Origin: AV40 sp963817335 | Lineage (GTDB): Bacteria > Verrucomicrobiota > Verrucomicrobiia > Chthoniobacterales > UBA10450 | NCBI GenBank assembly: GCA_963817335.1 | Contig: CAWFNX010000001.1 | Location: 992,001-1,056,000, forward strand | Length of the DNA stretch: 64,000 bases | Direction of reading: 5' to 3' | Part shown: one piece after another, positions 1-7,397 of the stretch | How the letters are laid out: each line of letters opens with the position of its first letter | Numbering within the stretch: the first letter of the stretch is position 1 | Position numbers and translations under genes: made by a program | The notes under the pieces: model-generated | The model's database searches: none | What the model was told of the DNA's origin: nothing | What the model saw: only the letters and a program-made list of their open reading frames with translations

Positions 1-126
1 GCGGGCGAGGAGGGCAACTTTTCCTCCGTGTGCGCAAATTTGTTTTGCGATCTCCAAACCCAGCCCGCGCGAGCCGCCGGTAATGAGGGCGACTTTGTCA
101 GTGAAAAAATTAGCGCGGCATTGAAT
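1..126 (-). CDS. Short-chain dehydrogenase/reductase, N-terminal fragment
   Basis: Reading leftwards, the frame encodes FFTDKVALITGGSRGLGLEI, the first beta strand and TGGxxGxG dinucleotide-binding loop of an SDR oxidoreductase. The rest of the protein lies outside the window. The start is a problem. Between the in-frame TAA at 127-129 and the binding motif there is no ATG, GTG or TTG; only ATT (124-126) is available. An ATG at 119-121 lies in another frame and meets TAA after three codons, so a one-base difference just after it would give a normal start. The gene follows smpB by about 60 bases on the same strand. The substrate cannot be inferred. Confidence 0.75.
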   Translation of the reverse strand, partial: MQCRANFFTDKVALITGGSRGLGLEIAKQICAHGGKVALLAR

Positions 127-188
127 TTAGAACGTCAATGCTCAGCGCTCGGTCTTCAACGCCTAATTCGGAACGGTCGGTTCGATAT

Positions 189-650
189 TTAGCCGTGCTT
201 GCGATTGAAACGCGCCACTTCGCGCTCAGTCTCGCGCTCCACCGCCCGCTTTTTGAGATCAGCCCGTTTGTCACGCGCGACCTTCCCCTGGCCGACGCCG
301 AGTTCGGCCTTCAATTTGCCGTTCTTCCAATACAGCTTGAGCACGACCAGCGCGCGACCTTTGACCTGGCTCTCTCCGTAAAGCTTGTCGATCTCCTGTC
401 GATGGAGCAAAAGTTTGCGCACCCGTTTGGCCGCCGGCACTTCATGACTCGCTTTTTCGTAGGGCTGGATATCGGCGTTGTAGAGAAACGCTTCGCCATT
501 CTCGATCCGCGCGAAGGCGTCGCCAATGTTGGCTTTGCCTGCCCGAATCGATTTTACTTCGCTGCCTTTGAGTTCGAGCCCCGCCTCGTAACGCTCGAGA
601 ATGTGAAAATCGCGGAGCGCCTTTCGATTGAGAATCGATTCGGCGGACAT
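189..650 (-). CDS. smpB: SsrA-binding protein SmpB
   Basis: SmpB binds tmRNA and brings it to stalled ribosomes for trans-translation. The 153-residue product has the family's usual length. It starts MSAESILNRKALRDFHILER and contains the OB-fold signatures ELKGSEVKSIR and NIGDAF, then the basic tail ending ARFNRKHG. The frame stays open far upstream, but homology begins at the ATG at 648-650, so that start is chosen. It lies 26 bases downstream of rpoZ on the same strand and is probably co-transcribed with it. The tmRNA gene itself was not seen in this window. Confidence 0.95.
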   Translation of the reverse strand: MSAESILNRKALRDFHILERYEAGLELKGSEVKSIRAGKANIGDAFARIENGEAFLYNADIQPYEKASHEVPAAKRVRKLLLHRQEIDKLYGESQVKGRALVVLKLYWKNGKLKAELGVGQGKVARDKRADLKKRAVERETEREVARFNRKHG

Positions 651-676
651 GATCGCGTTTGAAACGCGACTGGAAC

Positions 677-892
677 TTACGCGTTCTCCTGAGGACCCTT
701 GACGGGCTCGAAGGCGAGTTTGCCAGCGACGATTTCTTTCAGCGCAATGTCGGTCAGCGACATTCGCGGAGTTGTTTCGACCATCGGGCGATGTCCCAAT
801 CCCAGTTGTCGCACACGTTTGGAAACAACGTTGATCAGGAGTTGCTGATTGGGGATTACTTGAGCTGCTTCCTGGAGAAGTTGTGTCGTCAT
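677..892 (-). CDS. rpoZ: DNA-directed RNA polymerase omega subunit
   Basis: This 71-residue protein (MTTQLLQEAAQVIPNQQLLI...) carries the omega pattern: an N-terminal helix, then NVVSKRVRQL, then DIALKEIVAGKL with a short acidic and polar tail. Omega helps assemble and stabilise core RNA polymerase. The frame continues upstream to a possible longer start, but the family homology begins at the ATG at 890-892. It is the first gene of an apparent rpoZ-smpB pair. The roughly 240 bases upstream (893-1132) hold no credible gene and probably contain its promoter, though no clear -35/-10 pair was recognised. Confidence 0.88.
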   Translation of the reverse strand: MTTQLLQEAAQVIPNQQLLINVVSKRVRQLGLGHRPMVETTPRMSLTDIALKEIVAGKLAFEPVKGPQENA

Positions 893-1132
893 ATGGCGCA
901 ATGATCTGACGGTGCGGTTGGTTTCCGTTGGGAATTGAAGGATGGTCGGCGCACTCGATGCGAGCGCGGATGGTGTGAGCTGCGGGGCGGCGAGCATAAA
1001 AACGGAGCGTGACTGTGCGAGCGGTTGAAAAGATTGTCAACCGATTTTGATGGCCAGCGGGGGCGACCAGCTTCTGGCAGTCGCTTTTGGCGAGTGTAGG
1101 CCCGGTCTGCGTGGGTTACCAACGAGGCTGTG

Positions 1133-1696
1133 CTACAAGTTTTGCCACGTATAGTGGCTGCTCAAGAACGCCTTTTGCAGATCCGGGAATATATCGCGAT
1201 TGGAAGTGAGCTCGAATCGCACTTGCTCGCTTTGGCGATTGAGGAACATGACGGATTTCGCGTAGCGAATGCTGTAGTAATCGTAGTTAATTACGACGAG
1301 AAAGGTTTCTTTCCCTTCTATCAATAGTGGATTTAACTGTTGAGAAACGGCGGTCACATTGGTTGCGCCGCGCGGTACCGCAGCAAGGACCTCGTCGCAG
1401 AGACGTTTGATGGTCGTTTCGTCAAAGACTTCGGGTCGTGACACCTTGCTGACGGTTATGATCGCCTCAGCCACCGACCCGGAGTCTGGATGCAGCACCA
1501 GACGGTTTCCGCTGACGGAATACTGCCACTTTCTCGGCGGAGTGTAGGTAACGCGACGTTCGCCGTCTGCGAAGACGAGTTGGTGTCGCTTCACTCCATC
1601 GAGCTCGTATTCCTCAACTTGCGGTGTCAGCTCGAGTGCGTGGGCAAAGCCCGCTAAGAAGATAAGAACGAATACGGTCCTTATTGCAGAGCCCAT
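1133..1696 (-). CDS. Exported protein of unknown function, last gene of the pseudopilin operon
   Basis: The 187-residue product starts MGSAIRTVFVLIFLAGFAHA, a clear signal peptide with an Ala-x-Ala type cleavage site. The rest is a mixed soluble domain with no family I recognise. The ATG at 1694-1696 is preferred to upstream starts because it begins the signal peptide. It overlaps the 3' end of the PilX-like gene by 16 bases, which implies translational coupling and a role tied to the pilus-like genes. No lipobox is present. Confidence 0.7.
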   Translation of the reverse strand: MGSAIRTVFVLIFLAGFAHALELTPQVEEYELDGVKRHQLVFADGERRVTYTPPRKWQYSVSGNRLVLHPDSGSVAEAIITVSKVSRPEVFDETTIKRLCDEVLAAVPRGATNVTAVSQQLNPLLIEGKETFLVVINYDYYSIRYAKSVMFLNRQSEQVRFELTSNRDIFPDLQKAFLSSHYTWQNL

Positions 1697-3579
1697 TGGC
1701 CTTTCGCGTAACTGTAAACCATGAGCGAACCTGGAGGCGGTTTGGTCTTGAAGTTTGAGTCGAAATACCAATGGCGGGTCGGCGGAACGTAGACATTCGC
1801 TTTTCCCCACTCACCAGTGGATTGTTTGCTTTGGTAAAGCTCCACCATCGATCCGTAGTAGGTAACCATGGCGTGAGACCAGTCTTCGAGAAAACGAGGA
1901 AAGTTTTCTGCGCCGCCACTATAAGAACCGTCCCCTCCGACGGGAGCCGTTGGAACAATACCAGAGAGTACGGCAGTATTAAACGTAGTATTTGTGGCGA
2001 CCCGCGAACTCGTTCCGAGCGACGAGTTCGCATCATTCCAAGAATTGGAAAGCAAGTTAATCGCATCACCGATCATTGAACAGGGCGCCCTCGTGTAGCC
2101 GGGCACCTGCGGGGTTGTCGGGTCATTGTTGCTGGTGCTATCTGAGGGCGGATTGCCGCCAGTATTAAAATCACCCTGGATGTAAATGGGGTTGTTGCTC
2201 GCAATCGTTAGGCCGGATACTGGAATTTTGCTGCCGCCTTTTATTCGAATTCCTCGCCTCGCGCTAGAGGTTGCGCTCGAGTCGTAGATATAAATTATCG
2301 GATTGGCGAATGCTGACGACGATGTGTAGCTCGGATTGCCGCCGGAAGCAGTAGTCACGAGTTTGCTGACATCGAGAGTGGCAAGACGGACGGTGGCTGC
2401 CTCGCGGTTGTCTTGTATAGTTTGGTTCGTCGTAATAGCACCCGCAGCAGTAAACATGTTATAGAGCGATCCGCTGGTTAGGGCTTGGGTAGCGCCGGTC
2501 TGTTGATTGGTAACCGTATAGAGATTTACAAGGTCATGTCCTTTTACGCCGTCGAATCCATTTTGGTTAGGATTAGGATTGTCCTGAACTTGGATGATTA
2601 CACTCGCTTGATCCCAGTAACGCTGACCTGCGAAGGGATCCGAAGAGCCTGCTACCGGCGGCTCAACTAACTCGCGGTAGCTGTCGTTATTTGGATTGGA
2701 ATCGGACGTATTGAAAATCGCAGTCGAGTCCATGCCAAAAGGCTGCAAAGCCATGTCTCGGGCCGGCGGAAGGTTCGAGGGCGATGTTGGGGTTGTGGGA
2801 GTTTCCCCGCTATGTTGCTGATCGCCCGGCATGAAGTTAACGAACCAGTCAGAAGCGTAGGTAACCTTGTCAGCAAATGTAAGGTTCGTGCCGTGAGCGG
2901 TGTAGAGATTTGAATTGGTATTCACCCAGCCGGTTACGACCATCTGCGCTCCAGGGTGGATTTCCAGGGGATCAACATAGAAAATCGCCCAGTTCCATGG
3001 CGATAGTTGTTGCTTGGAAAAGACTCGACGGACTTTTGCCACCACCGGCCCTCGCTGCGTTGGCAGCGTAACGTCAGCCGATGCAAGGTAGTTATAGGTC
3101 GCGGCAGTGGTATTGACCGCTCCGGTCTGCGACATCCCGACCGCGGGAGGTGGAGTTGCAGTAGCCCCACCGGCAAGAGGCTGGAGCGTGCCATCAACTG
3201 CGACCACTTTAATATTAGAAACCGAGTAGGTTGGGTCGTATTCGTCGCTCAAATCCGGATTTGCTCCGGCCTTCGCGAAGTTCGAGCTACTCGGCAGATT
3301 CAGCTGCGAACTTGTTGGTAGCGGAATATTTGAGAATGCATTGGTCGCCAAGGGGGTAGACGGAGTGGAACGAGAGATCGCGCGCCAATTTGTAAACAAC
3401 TTCTCAATCGTGGCGTCTGCGGCGGCTACTGCGGTTTGCAAAGTCGTGGTGCGTTGAACAAGACGATTAATGTTGCTGCTGTAATCCAGCGTGACTCCGA
3501 CAATCACAGCAAGTGTTGCAATCGTCAGAAGGACAACGGCAAGTGAGCTCGCCGATTCATTAGCAGTGATTCTTTTCAT
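1681..3579 (-). CDS. PilX/GspK-like pilus assembly protein
   Basis: 632 residues. The N-terminus (ESASSLAVVLLTIATLAVIV, about residues 8-27) is a hydrophobic helix with an early Glu, like the PilX/GspK minor pilins. It is followed by a helical stretch rich in Ala and Thr with TLQTAVAAADATIEKL, resembling the pilin alpha-1 stem. It lacks the Gly-Phe-Thr-Leu cleavage site of the two upstream genes. The remaining 550 residues form a large extracytoplasmic domain rich in Ser, Thr, Asn and Gly. Start and stop overlap the neighbouring genes (4 and 16 bases), so it belongs to a coupled operon. PilX N-terminal family membership is inferred from the N-terminus only. Confidence 0.65.
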   Translation of the reverse strand: MKRITANESASSLAVVLLTIATLAVIVGVTLDYSSNINRLVQRTTTLQTAVAAADATIEKLFTNWRAISRSTPSTPLATNAFSNIPLPTSSQLNLPSSSNFAKAGANPDLSDEYDPTYSVSNIKVVAVDGTLQPLAGGATATPPPAVGMSQTGAVNTTAATYNYLASADVTLPTQRGPVVAKVRRVFSKQQLSPWNWAIFYVDPLEIHPGAQMVVTGWVNTNSNLYTAHGTNLTFADKVTYASDWFVNFMPGDQQHSGETPTTPTSPSNLPPARDMALQPFGMDSTAIFNTSDSNPNNDSYRELVEPPVAGSSDPFAGQRYWDQASVIIQVQDNPNPNQNGFDGVKGHDLVNLYTVTNQQTGATQALTSGSLYNMFTAAGAITTNQTIQDNREAATVRLATLDVSKLVTTASGGNPSYTSSSAFANPIIYIYDSSATSSARRGIRIKGGSKIPVSGLTIASNNPIYIQGDFNTGGNPPSDSTSNNDPTTPQVPGYTRAPCSMIGDAINLLSNSWNDANSSLGTSSRVATNTTFNTAVLSGIVPTAPVGGDGSYSGGAENFPRFLEDWSHAMVTYYGSMVELYQSKQSTGEWGKANVYVPPTRHWYFDSNFKTKPPPGSLMVYSYAKGQWALQ

Positions 3580-4382
3580 TGATAGGTGGTGAGTCGGGCT
3601 TTCATTGGGATCTGACCGTTGAGGAAAATATTCGCTGCTTTGAAGCCACGATTGCTGTAATTTACGTCTGCGGTTGAGAGGTTGATCGCGGAAACAAAAC
3701 GATAGTAGAGTGCGCCTGCCGGAGTCTGCGGTATGCTAAAAGGTAGGTCGCTCGTAATGTCACTGCCAAGTATCGCAAATGATTTCTTGGCGGTAGATCC
3801 CTGCCATTGGAGACTGCTGTTTGCCACGGTGTAAGAGCAACGGTCCGTGATTAACGCAACGATCATGTAGGTCGTCGTGCCTGAGATCGGGACAGGCAAA
3901 CTGTGAGCAAGCGTTACCGTGATATTGCTCCCTGAGCCGCTTACGGCCGTGATGTCGTCTTCGATTTGATGGGTCGGGATAATTAATCTCTGCCCAACGG
4001 ATACGGTGGGAGTCCCGCCATTTTGCGGCGTCAGCCTCAGGGAAACCTGATTTTGGCTGGTTGTGGCATCCGCGGTGATTTTATGGGGACCGCTGGACAA
4101 TTCCTGGAATGAGATTCCGGCCGCTGGCTGAGTCTGGTTCGCGGTGGTGCCGTCTTTATTAACAAGATACGGCAACGAGACTGCGGAGTGAAGGTCCTGT
4201 AGCATTTGGACCATGGCCGTCCGAGCCTGTTGATGGGCCGTGTTCATGGCGACATTCTTCGCTCCAAGAACCAAACTGACGTTCAGGAGCGAACATAATG
4301 CGATCCCCACGGTGCTGAAGACAGAGGAGACGATTCCTAATTCGATTAACGTGTAGCCTCGATTATTTGAACTGAGTTTCAT
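3576..4382 (-). CDS. Type IV pilin-like protein (PilW/GspJ type)
   Basis: 268 residues starting MKLSSNNRGYTLIELGIVSS. The short basic leader, Gly before an aromatic residue and Glu at mature position 5 form a classical prepilin peptidase site, and the hydrophobic stem follows. Length and position (second, between a short pseudopilin and the PilX-like protein) fit a PilW/GspJ-like minor pilin. A conserved 'QARTAMVQMLQDLHSA' segment after the stem is typical of that group. It overlaps both neighbours by 4 bases. The pilus motor ATPases, platform protein and prepilin peptidase are not in this window. Confidence 0.8.
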   Translation of the reverse strand: MKLSSNNRGYTLIELGIVSSVFSTVGIALCSLLNVSLVLGAKNVAMNTAHQQARTAMVQMLQDLHSAVSLPYLVNKDGTTANQTQPAAGISFQELSSGPHKITADATTSQNQVSLRLTPQNGGTPTVSVGQRLIIPTHQIEDDITAVSGSGSNITVTLAHSLPVPISGTTTYMIVALITDRCSYTVANSSLQWQGSTAKKSFAILGSDITSDLPFSIPQTPAGALYYRFVSAINLSTADVNYSNRGFKAANIFLNGQIPMKARLTTYQ

Positions 4383-4858
4383 ATGTCGGATGTGCGGATT
4401 GTGCTCATGGTGAATGAGTAGTTTCGGTTGAGATAAGTGTAGTTGATCGCAACGACAGCTTTGTACATTGTGAGGGGGAAGGTCACCGAACCATTGCTGT
4501 AAGTTGAGCTGATGTCGGTCACGGTTGTCGTCATTGTTCCGGTAACGATGACTCCGGTCTTTGGATCTTGATAAACTGAAACGTTATTCTGGGTATGGGT
4601 GCCGAGCTGTAATTCCGGAGGAATTTGAACGCTGCCGTCCGGGTTCGTCTTTTGGGGATTGAACGGACTGTCCGATTGGATGAGGTCGATTTGATTCATC
4701 ACCGCGGTGTAGGCGCCGGTTGCATTCCGAGCTGTGCTGGCCAGGGAGTTGAATTTGGTCAGGGCTCCGACGGCGCAAGCTGCTCCGAGGCTGATCACGG
4801 CCATGCCGACGACGGCCTCTACCAGCGTGAAACCTGTATTTTGGTCGTGGTGCCGCAT
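4379..4858 (-). CDS. Type IV pilin-like protein (PilV/GspI type)
   Basis: 159 residues, first gene of the operon. MRHHDQNTGFTLVEAVVGMA gives the prepilin leader, the cleavage Gly, and mature Phe1 with Glu5. It is followed by a stem rich in Ala and Val and a small C-terminal domain. A longer start at 4891 is possible but would place eleven unlikely residues before the basic leader, so the ATG at 4856-4858 is chosen. The 3' end overlaps the next gene by 4 bases. The AT-rich stretch 4859-5096 upstream probably contains the operon promoter. Confidence 0.82.
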   Translation of the reverse strand: MRHHDQNTGFTLVEAVVGMAVISLGAACAVGALTKFNSLASTARNATGAYTAVMNQIDLIQSDSPFNPQKTNPDGSVQIPPELQLGTHTQNNVSVYQDPKTGVIVTGTMTTTVTDISSTYSNGSVTFPLTMYKAVVAINYTYLNRNYSFTMSTIRTSDI

Positions 4859-5096
4859 TTTATAATTACCATAAAAACCAGCAGAGAGCATGCCGATTTT
4901 CGCCTATCTGCGAGCAAATCCGACTAAAATGAGAAATTATTGATTTCTTATCAGATTTGAGACTAAATCGGCACTTTTCTCTCTTTTTCGTAGGAAATGA
5001 GTGTGTTCTGTTTTTTGACACTTTGCCAGAAACATGGCAAGAAAGGATCAGGAAAACGTCCTTTTGATCACCTGACGAAGCGCAGGGCAATCCACA

Positions 5097-5170
5097 TCGG
5101 GCTGGTGGGATTTGAACCCACGGCCTCCTGGTCCCGAACCAGGCGCTCTACCAAGCTGAGCCACAGCCCG
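5097..5170 (-). tRNA. tRNA-Pro (anticodon CGG)
   Basis: Read on the minus strand, the sequence folds as a cloverleaf. Acceptor arms CGGGCTG and CAGCCCG pair. The D arm is GCTC/GAGC, the anticodon stem is CCTGG/CCAGG with loop TTCGGGA (anticodon CGG), and the T arm is GTGGG-TTCAAAT-CCCAC. The discriminator base is A. CCA is not encoded. It lies upstream of the pseudopilin operon. Confidence 0.95.
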
Positions 5171-5335
5171 CACTAACAAACGAAGCGCATACTTCGCGCA
5201 TTTCGAGATGGCTGGCAAGGAATACCACAGCGACGTCCCGCTGCCCATTCGATATTCCCATCTCTCCAGAGTGAAGAAGTGGGTTGAATACGCGCGTGCG
5301 ATGTGATTGGATCAGCGACCACCAACTGAAAATTC

Positions 5336-5440
5336 ATGGGTTCTCTGAAGAAGCGGCGGAAAGCGAAGATCTCGAAACACAAACGGCGCAAACGGATGCG
5401 GGCAAACCGCCACAAGAAGCGTTTGCGTTACAAGTCTTAA
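5336..5440 (+). CDS. bS22-like / AURKAIP1-COX24 domain small basic protein
   Basis: This 34-residue peptide is extremely basic: MGSLKKRRKAKISKHKRRKR followed by MRANRHKKRLRYKS. The pattern MGS-x-KKRRKx(2)SKxKxRKxxRxxRHxxR matches the small AURKAIP1/COX24 domain proteins. Their mycobacterial member is the small-subunit ribosomal protein bS22. A ribosomal role here is inferred from that similarity. The gene stands alone between the tRNA-Pro and a TPR protein gene. A longer reading frame covers it in another phase, but its sequence has no recognisable pattern. No clear ribosome-binding site is visible. Confidence 0.75.
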   Translation: MGSLKKRRKAKISKHKRRKRMRANRHKKRLRYKS

Positions 5441-5507
5441 CGTCCTTCCATTCGTTAGGCGAGTTCAGCCATTTGCGCCGGTTGTGGCGGCCGACTAGAC
5501 TCGACTC

Positions 5508-7349
5508 ATGATCGCATCTCGCGGTTGCGAACGGCGAATCGCTACGTTGCTGTTTGTGATTATCGGCTGCGTTGTCTCGCAGTCGGTCCTCGCGAAGCCA
5601 AGGATCGCAGTCCCGGCGCCTACCGTCCTTCCGACTCCAGTACCCGCTAAAAAGACGGTTCGTCAGGATGATTCGCTCAATTCTCCGGCAGCGAAGGATC
5701 TGCAGCTCAGGCTCGAGAACGAACACAAGGCGGATGCCCTGGCTCATTTTGTCGAAGGGATGTCGTTCGAAGAAAATGGTGAGATGGATAGAGCGCTGAC
5801 TGCCTACCGGAAGGTCCTCGATGTCGATCCGGGTCAGGTTGAACTCGCTGGCCGGGTGGCATCATTACTTGCCCGTCAGGATGATTTTCCACAGGCGATC
5901 GACGTCTTGAAGGACGCGGTGAAAGCAACACCGAACGCGCCTGAGCCTCTGCTTCAGCTGGCATTCATCTACGCGAAGTATCTCGGGCGGACCGACCAGG
6001 CAATCGACTACGTCAATCGAGCAATTGCGATCAATCCGCGCAACATTGCTGCCTACGAACGGTTTTGTGAAGTCGCCCTGGCCGCGGGCGATGAAAAAAA
6101 GGCGTTGCAAGCGTTGGATCGCGCGACGGCGCTGAAGACAGATGACGCAACGTTCTGGGCACGGCTTGGAAAGCTTTACGCGACGATCGTTTTTAAAACC
6201 GATCGCACTCCCACGCCCGACGAGATTGCGCGGGTGAATGAGATTTTCAAAAAGGCGGCCGATCACGCCGGAAATGACAGCGCTGTGCTGAAAGATCTCG
6301 CCGATTATTACGCTTCGACCCAGCAGATTAAGGAGGCGATTCCACTTTACCTGCGCCTGCTCGAACTGGAACCGGAGGACACGAACTCGCGAGAAAAACT
6401 GGCCGCCGGATTTCTTTTAACGAACCAGCGGGACAAAGCGGTTGAGATGCTGGAGGAAATCATCAAACAACATCCTGAAAAGTATCAGCCCTATGATTTG
6501 CTGGCCGGGCTGCTCGACGATACGGCCCGGACCCTTGAACGAGACAAGAAAAAAGATGAGGCCAAGGCCGCCTTCGCCAAAGCAGCGGCCAATTACGAGC
6601 AAAGCCTGGTGGTGAATCCGGATCGGCCCAGTCCCTATCTGCATCTGGCTGAGCTGCTTCTCGGTCCGCTACAAGAAAGCGAGCGCGCGGTCAAGATTCT
6701 GAGCGAAGCTCGCCAGCACTTTCCTCGAACTCCGGAGATCGCCTACTATCTTGGAATCGCCCAGCGGGAAGCGAAGCATGCGCAGGAGGCTGTGGCTACA
6801 TTTGAAGAAGCGCTGCATGAAGCGGAGTTGGACGACGGCGAGATAACAAATGCGCGATTTTATTTCGACTATGGCGCCGCGGCCGAGCAGGCTGGTCTTT
6901 ATGATAAAGCGGCGGGTCTCTTCCAAAAATCCATTGCGCTTGATCCGGCCAATTCCGCCGACTCTTACAATTACTTGGCCTACATGTGGGCCGATCACGA
7001 TCTGCGCCTTGATGACGCCGAACAGATGATCAAGCTTGCCTTACAGAGCGACCCAAACAACGGCGCCTACATCGATACCCTGGGATGGTTGGAGTACCGC
7101 CAGGGCAAATATGATCAGGCCCTGGTTGATCTTCTGCGGGCCGCTCAAAAATTAACTCGCGACGATCCGGTTGTCTTTGAACACATTGGCGACACCTTCG
7201 CGAAGATGAACAAGATTGCCCAGGCCCTGGATGCGTGGCAAAAAGCGCTGAACCTTGATCCGCAAAACAAAACCCTGACCGAGAAGATCGACAACGCAAA
7301 GACCAAGATGAGTAAGGGCCAATCGCCGAATGCGAATCCAATCCATTAG
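5508..7349 (+). CDS. Exported TPR repeat protein
   Basis: 613 residues. The N-terminus (IATLLFVIIGCVVSQSVLA, about residues 11-29) is a signal peptide. A Pro-rich spacer and then about a dozen tetratricopeptide repeats follow (for example the AYRKVLDVDPGQ, AIAINPRN, SIALDPAN and ALNLDPQN helix ends) from residue 70 to the C-terminus. Such proteins act as protein-interaction scaffolds in the periplasm or at the envelope. The partner is unknown. The next gene, an AI-2E-type permease, follows 48 bases later on the same strand. Confidence 0.85.
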   Translation: MIASRGCERRIATLLFVIIGCVVSQSVLAKPRIAVPAPTVLPTPVPAKKTVRQDDSLNSPAAKDLQLRLENEHKADALAHFVEGMSFEENGEMDRALTAYRKVLDVDPGQVELAGRVASLLARQDDFPQAIDVLKDAVKATPNAPEPLLQLAFIYAKYLGRTDQAIDYVNRAIAINPRNIAAYERFCEVALAAGDEKKALQALDRATALKTDDATFWARLGKLYATIVFKTDRTPTPDEIARVNEIFKKAADHAGNDSAVLKDLADYYASTQQIKEAIPLYLRLLELEPEDTNSREKLAAGFLLTNQRDKAVEMLEEIIKQHPEKYQPYDLLAGLLDDTARTLERDKKKDEAKAAFAKAAANYEQSLVVNPDRPSPYLHLAELLLGPLQESERAVKILSEARQHFPRTPEIAYYLGIAQREAKHAQEAVATFEEALHEAELDDGEITNARFYFDYGAAAEQAGLYDKAAGLFQKSIALDPANSADSYNYLAYMWADHDLRLDDAEQMIKLALQSDPNNGAYIDTLGWLEYRQGKYDQALVDLLRAAQKLTRDDPVVFEHIGDTFAKMNKIAQALDAWQKALNLDPQNKTLTEKIDNAKTKMSKGQSPNANPIH

Positions 7350-7397
7350 AACAGTCGCCGTAACGGGTTCGTCGTTTTGGCTGGCTCGTCCGAAATC

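Noticed and set aside
651..1040. A long N-terminal extension of SmpB
   Set aside because: The frame is open to 1040, but homology begins at the ATG at 648-650, and the extension overlaps rpoZ in another frame.
5021..5044. Terminator or operator at TTGCCA-GAAACA-TGGCAA near the tRNA-Pro
   Set aside because: A 6-base-arm palindrome is visible, but there is no T-run on either side and no gene end or promoter to support a role.
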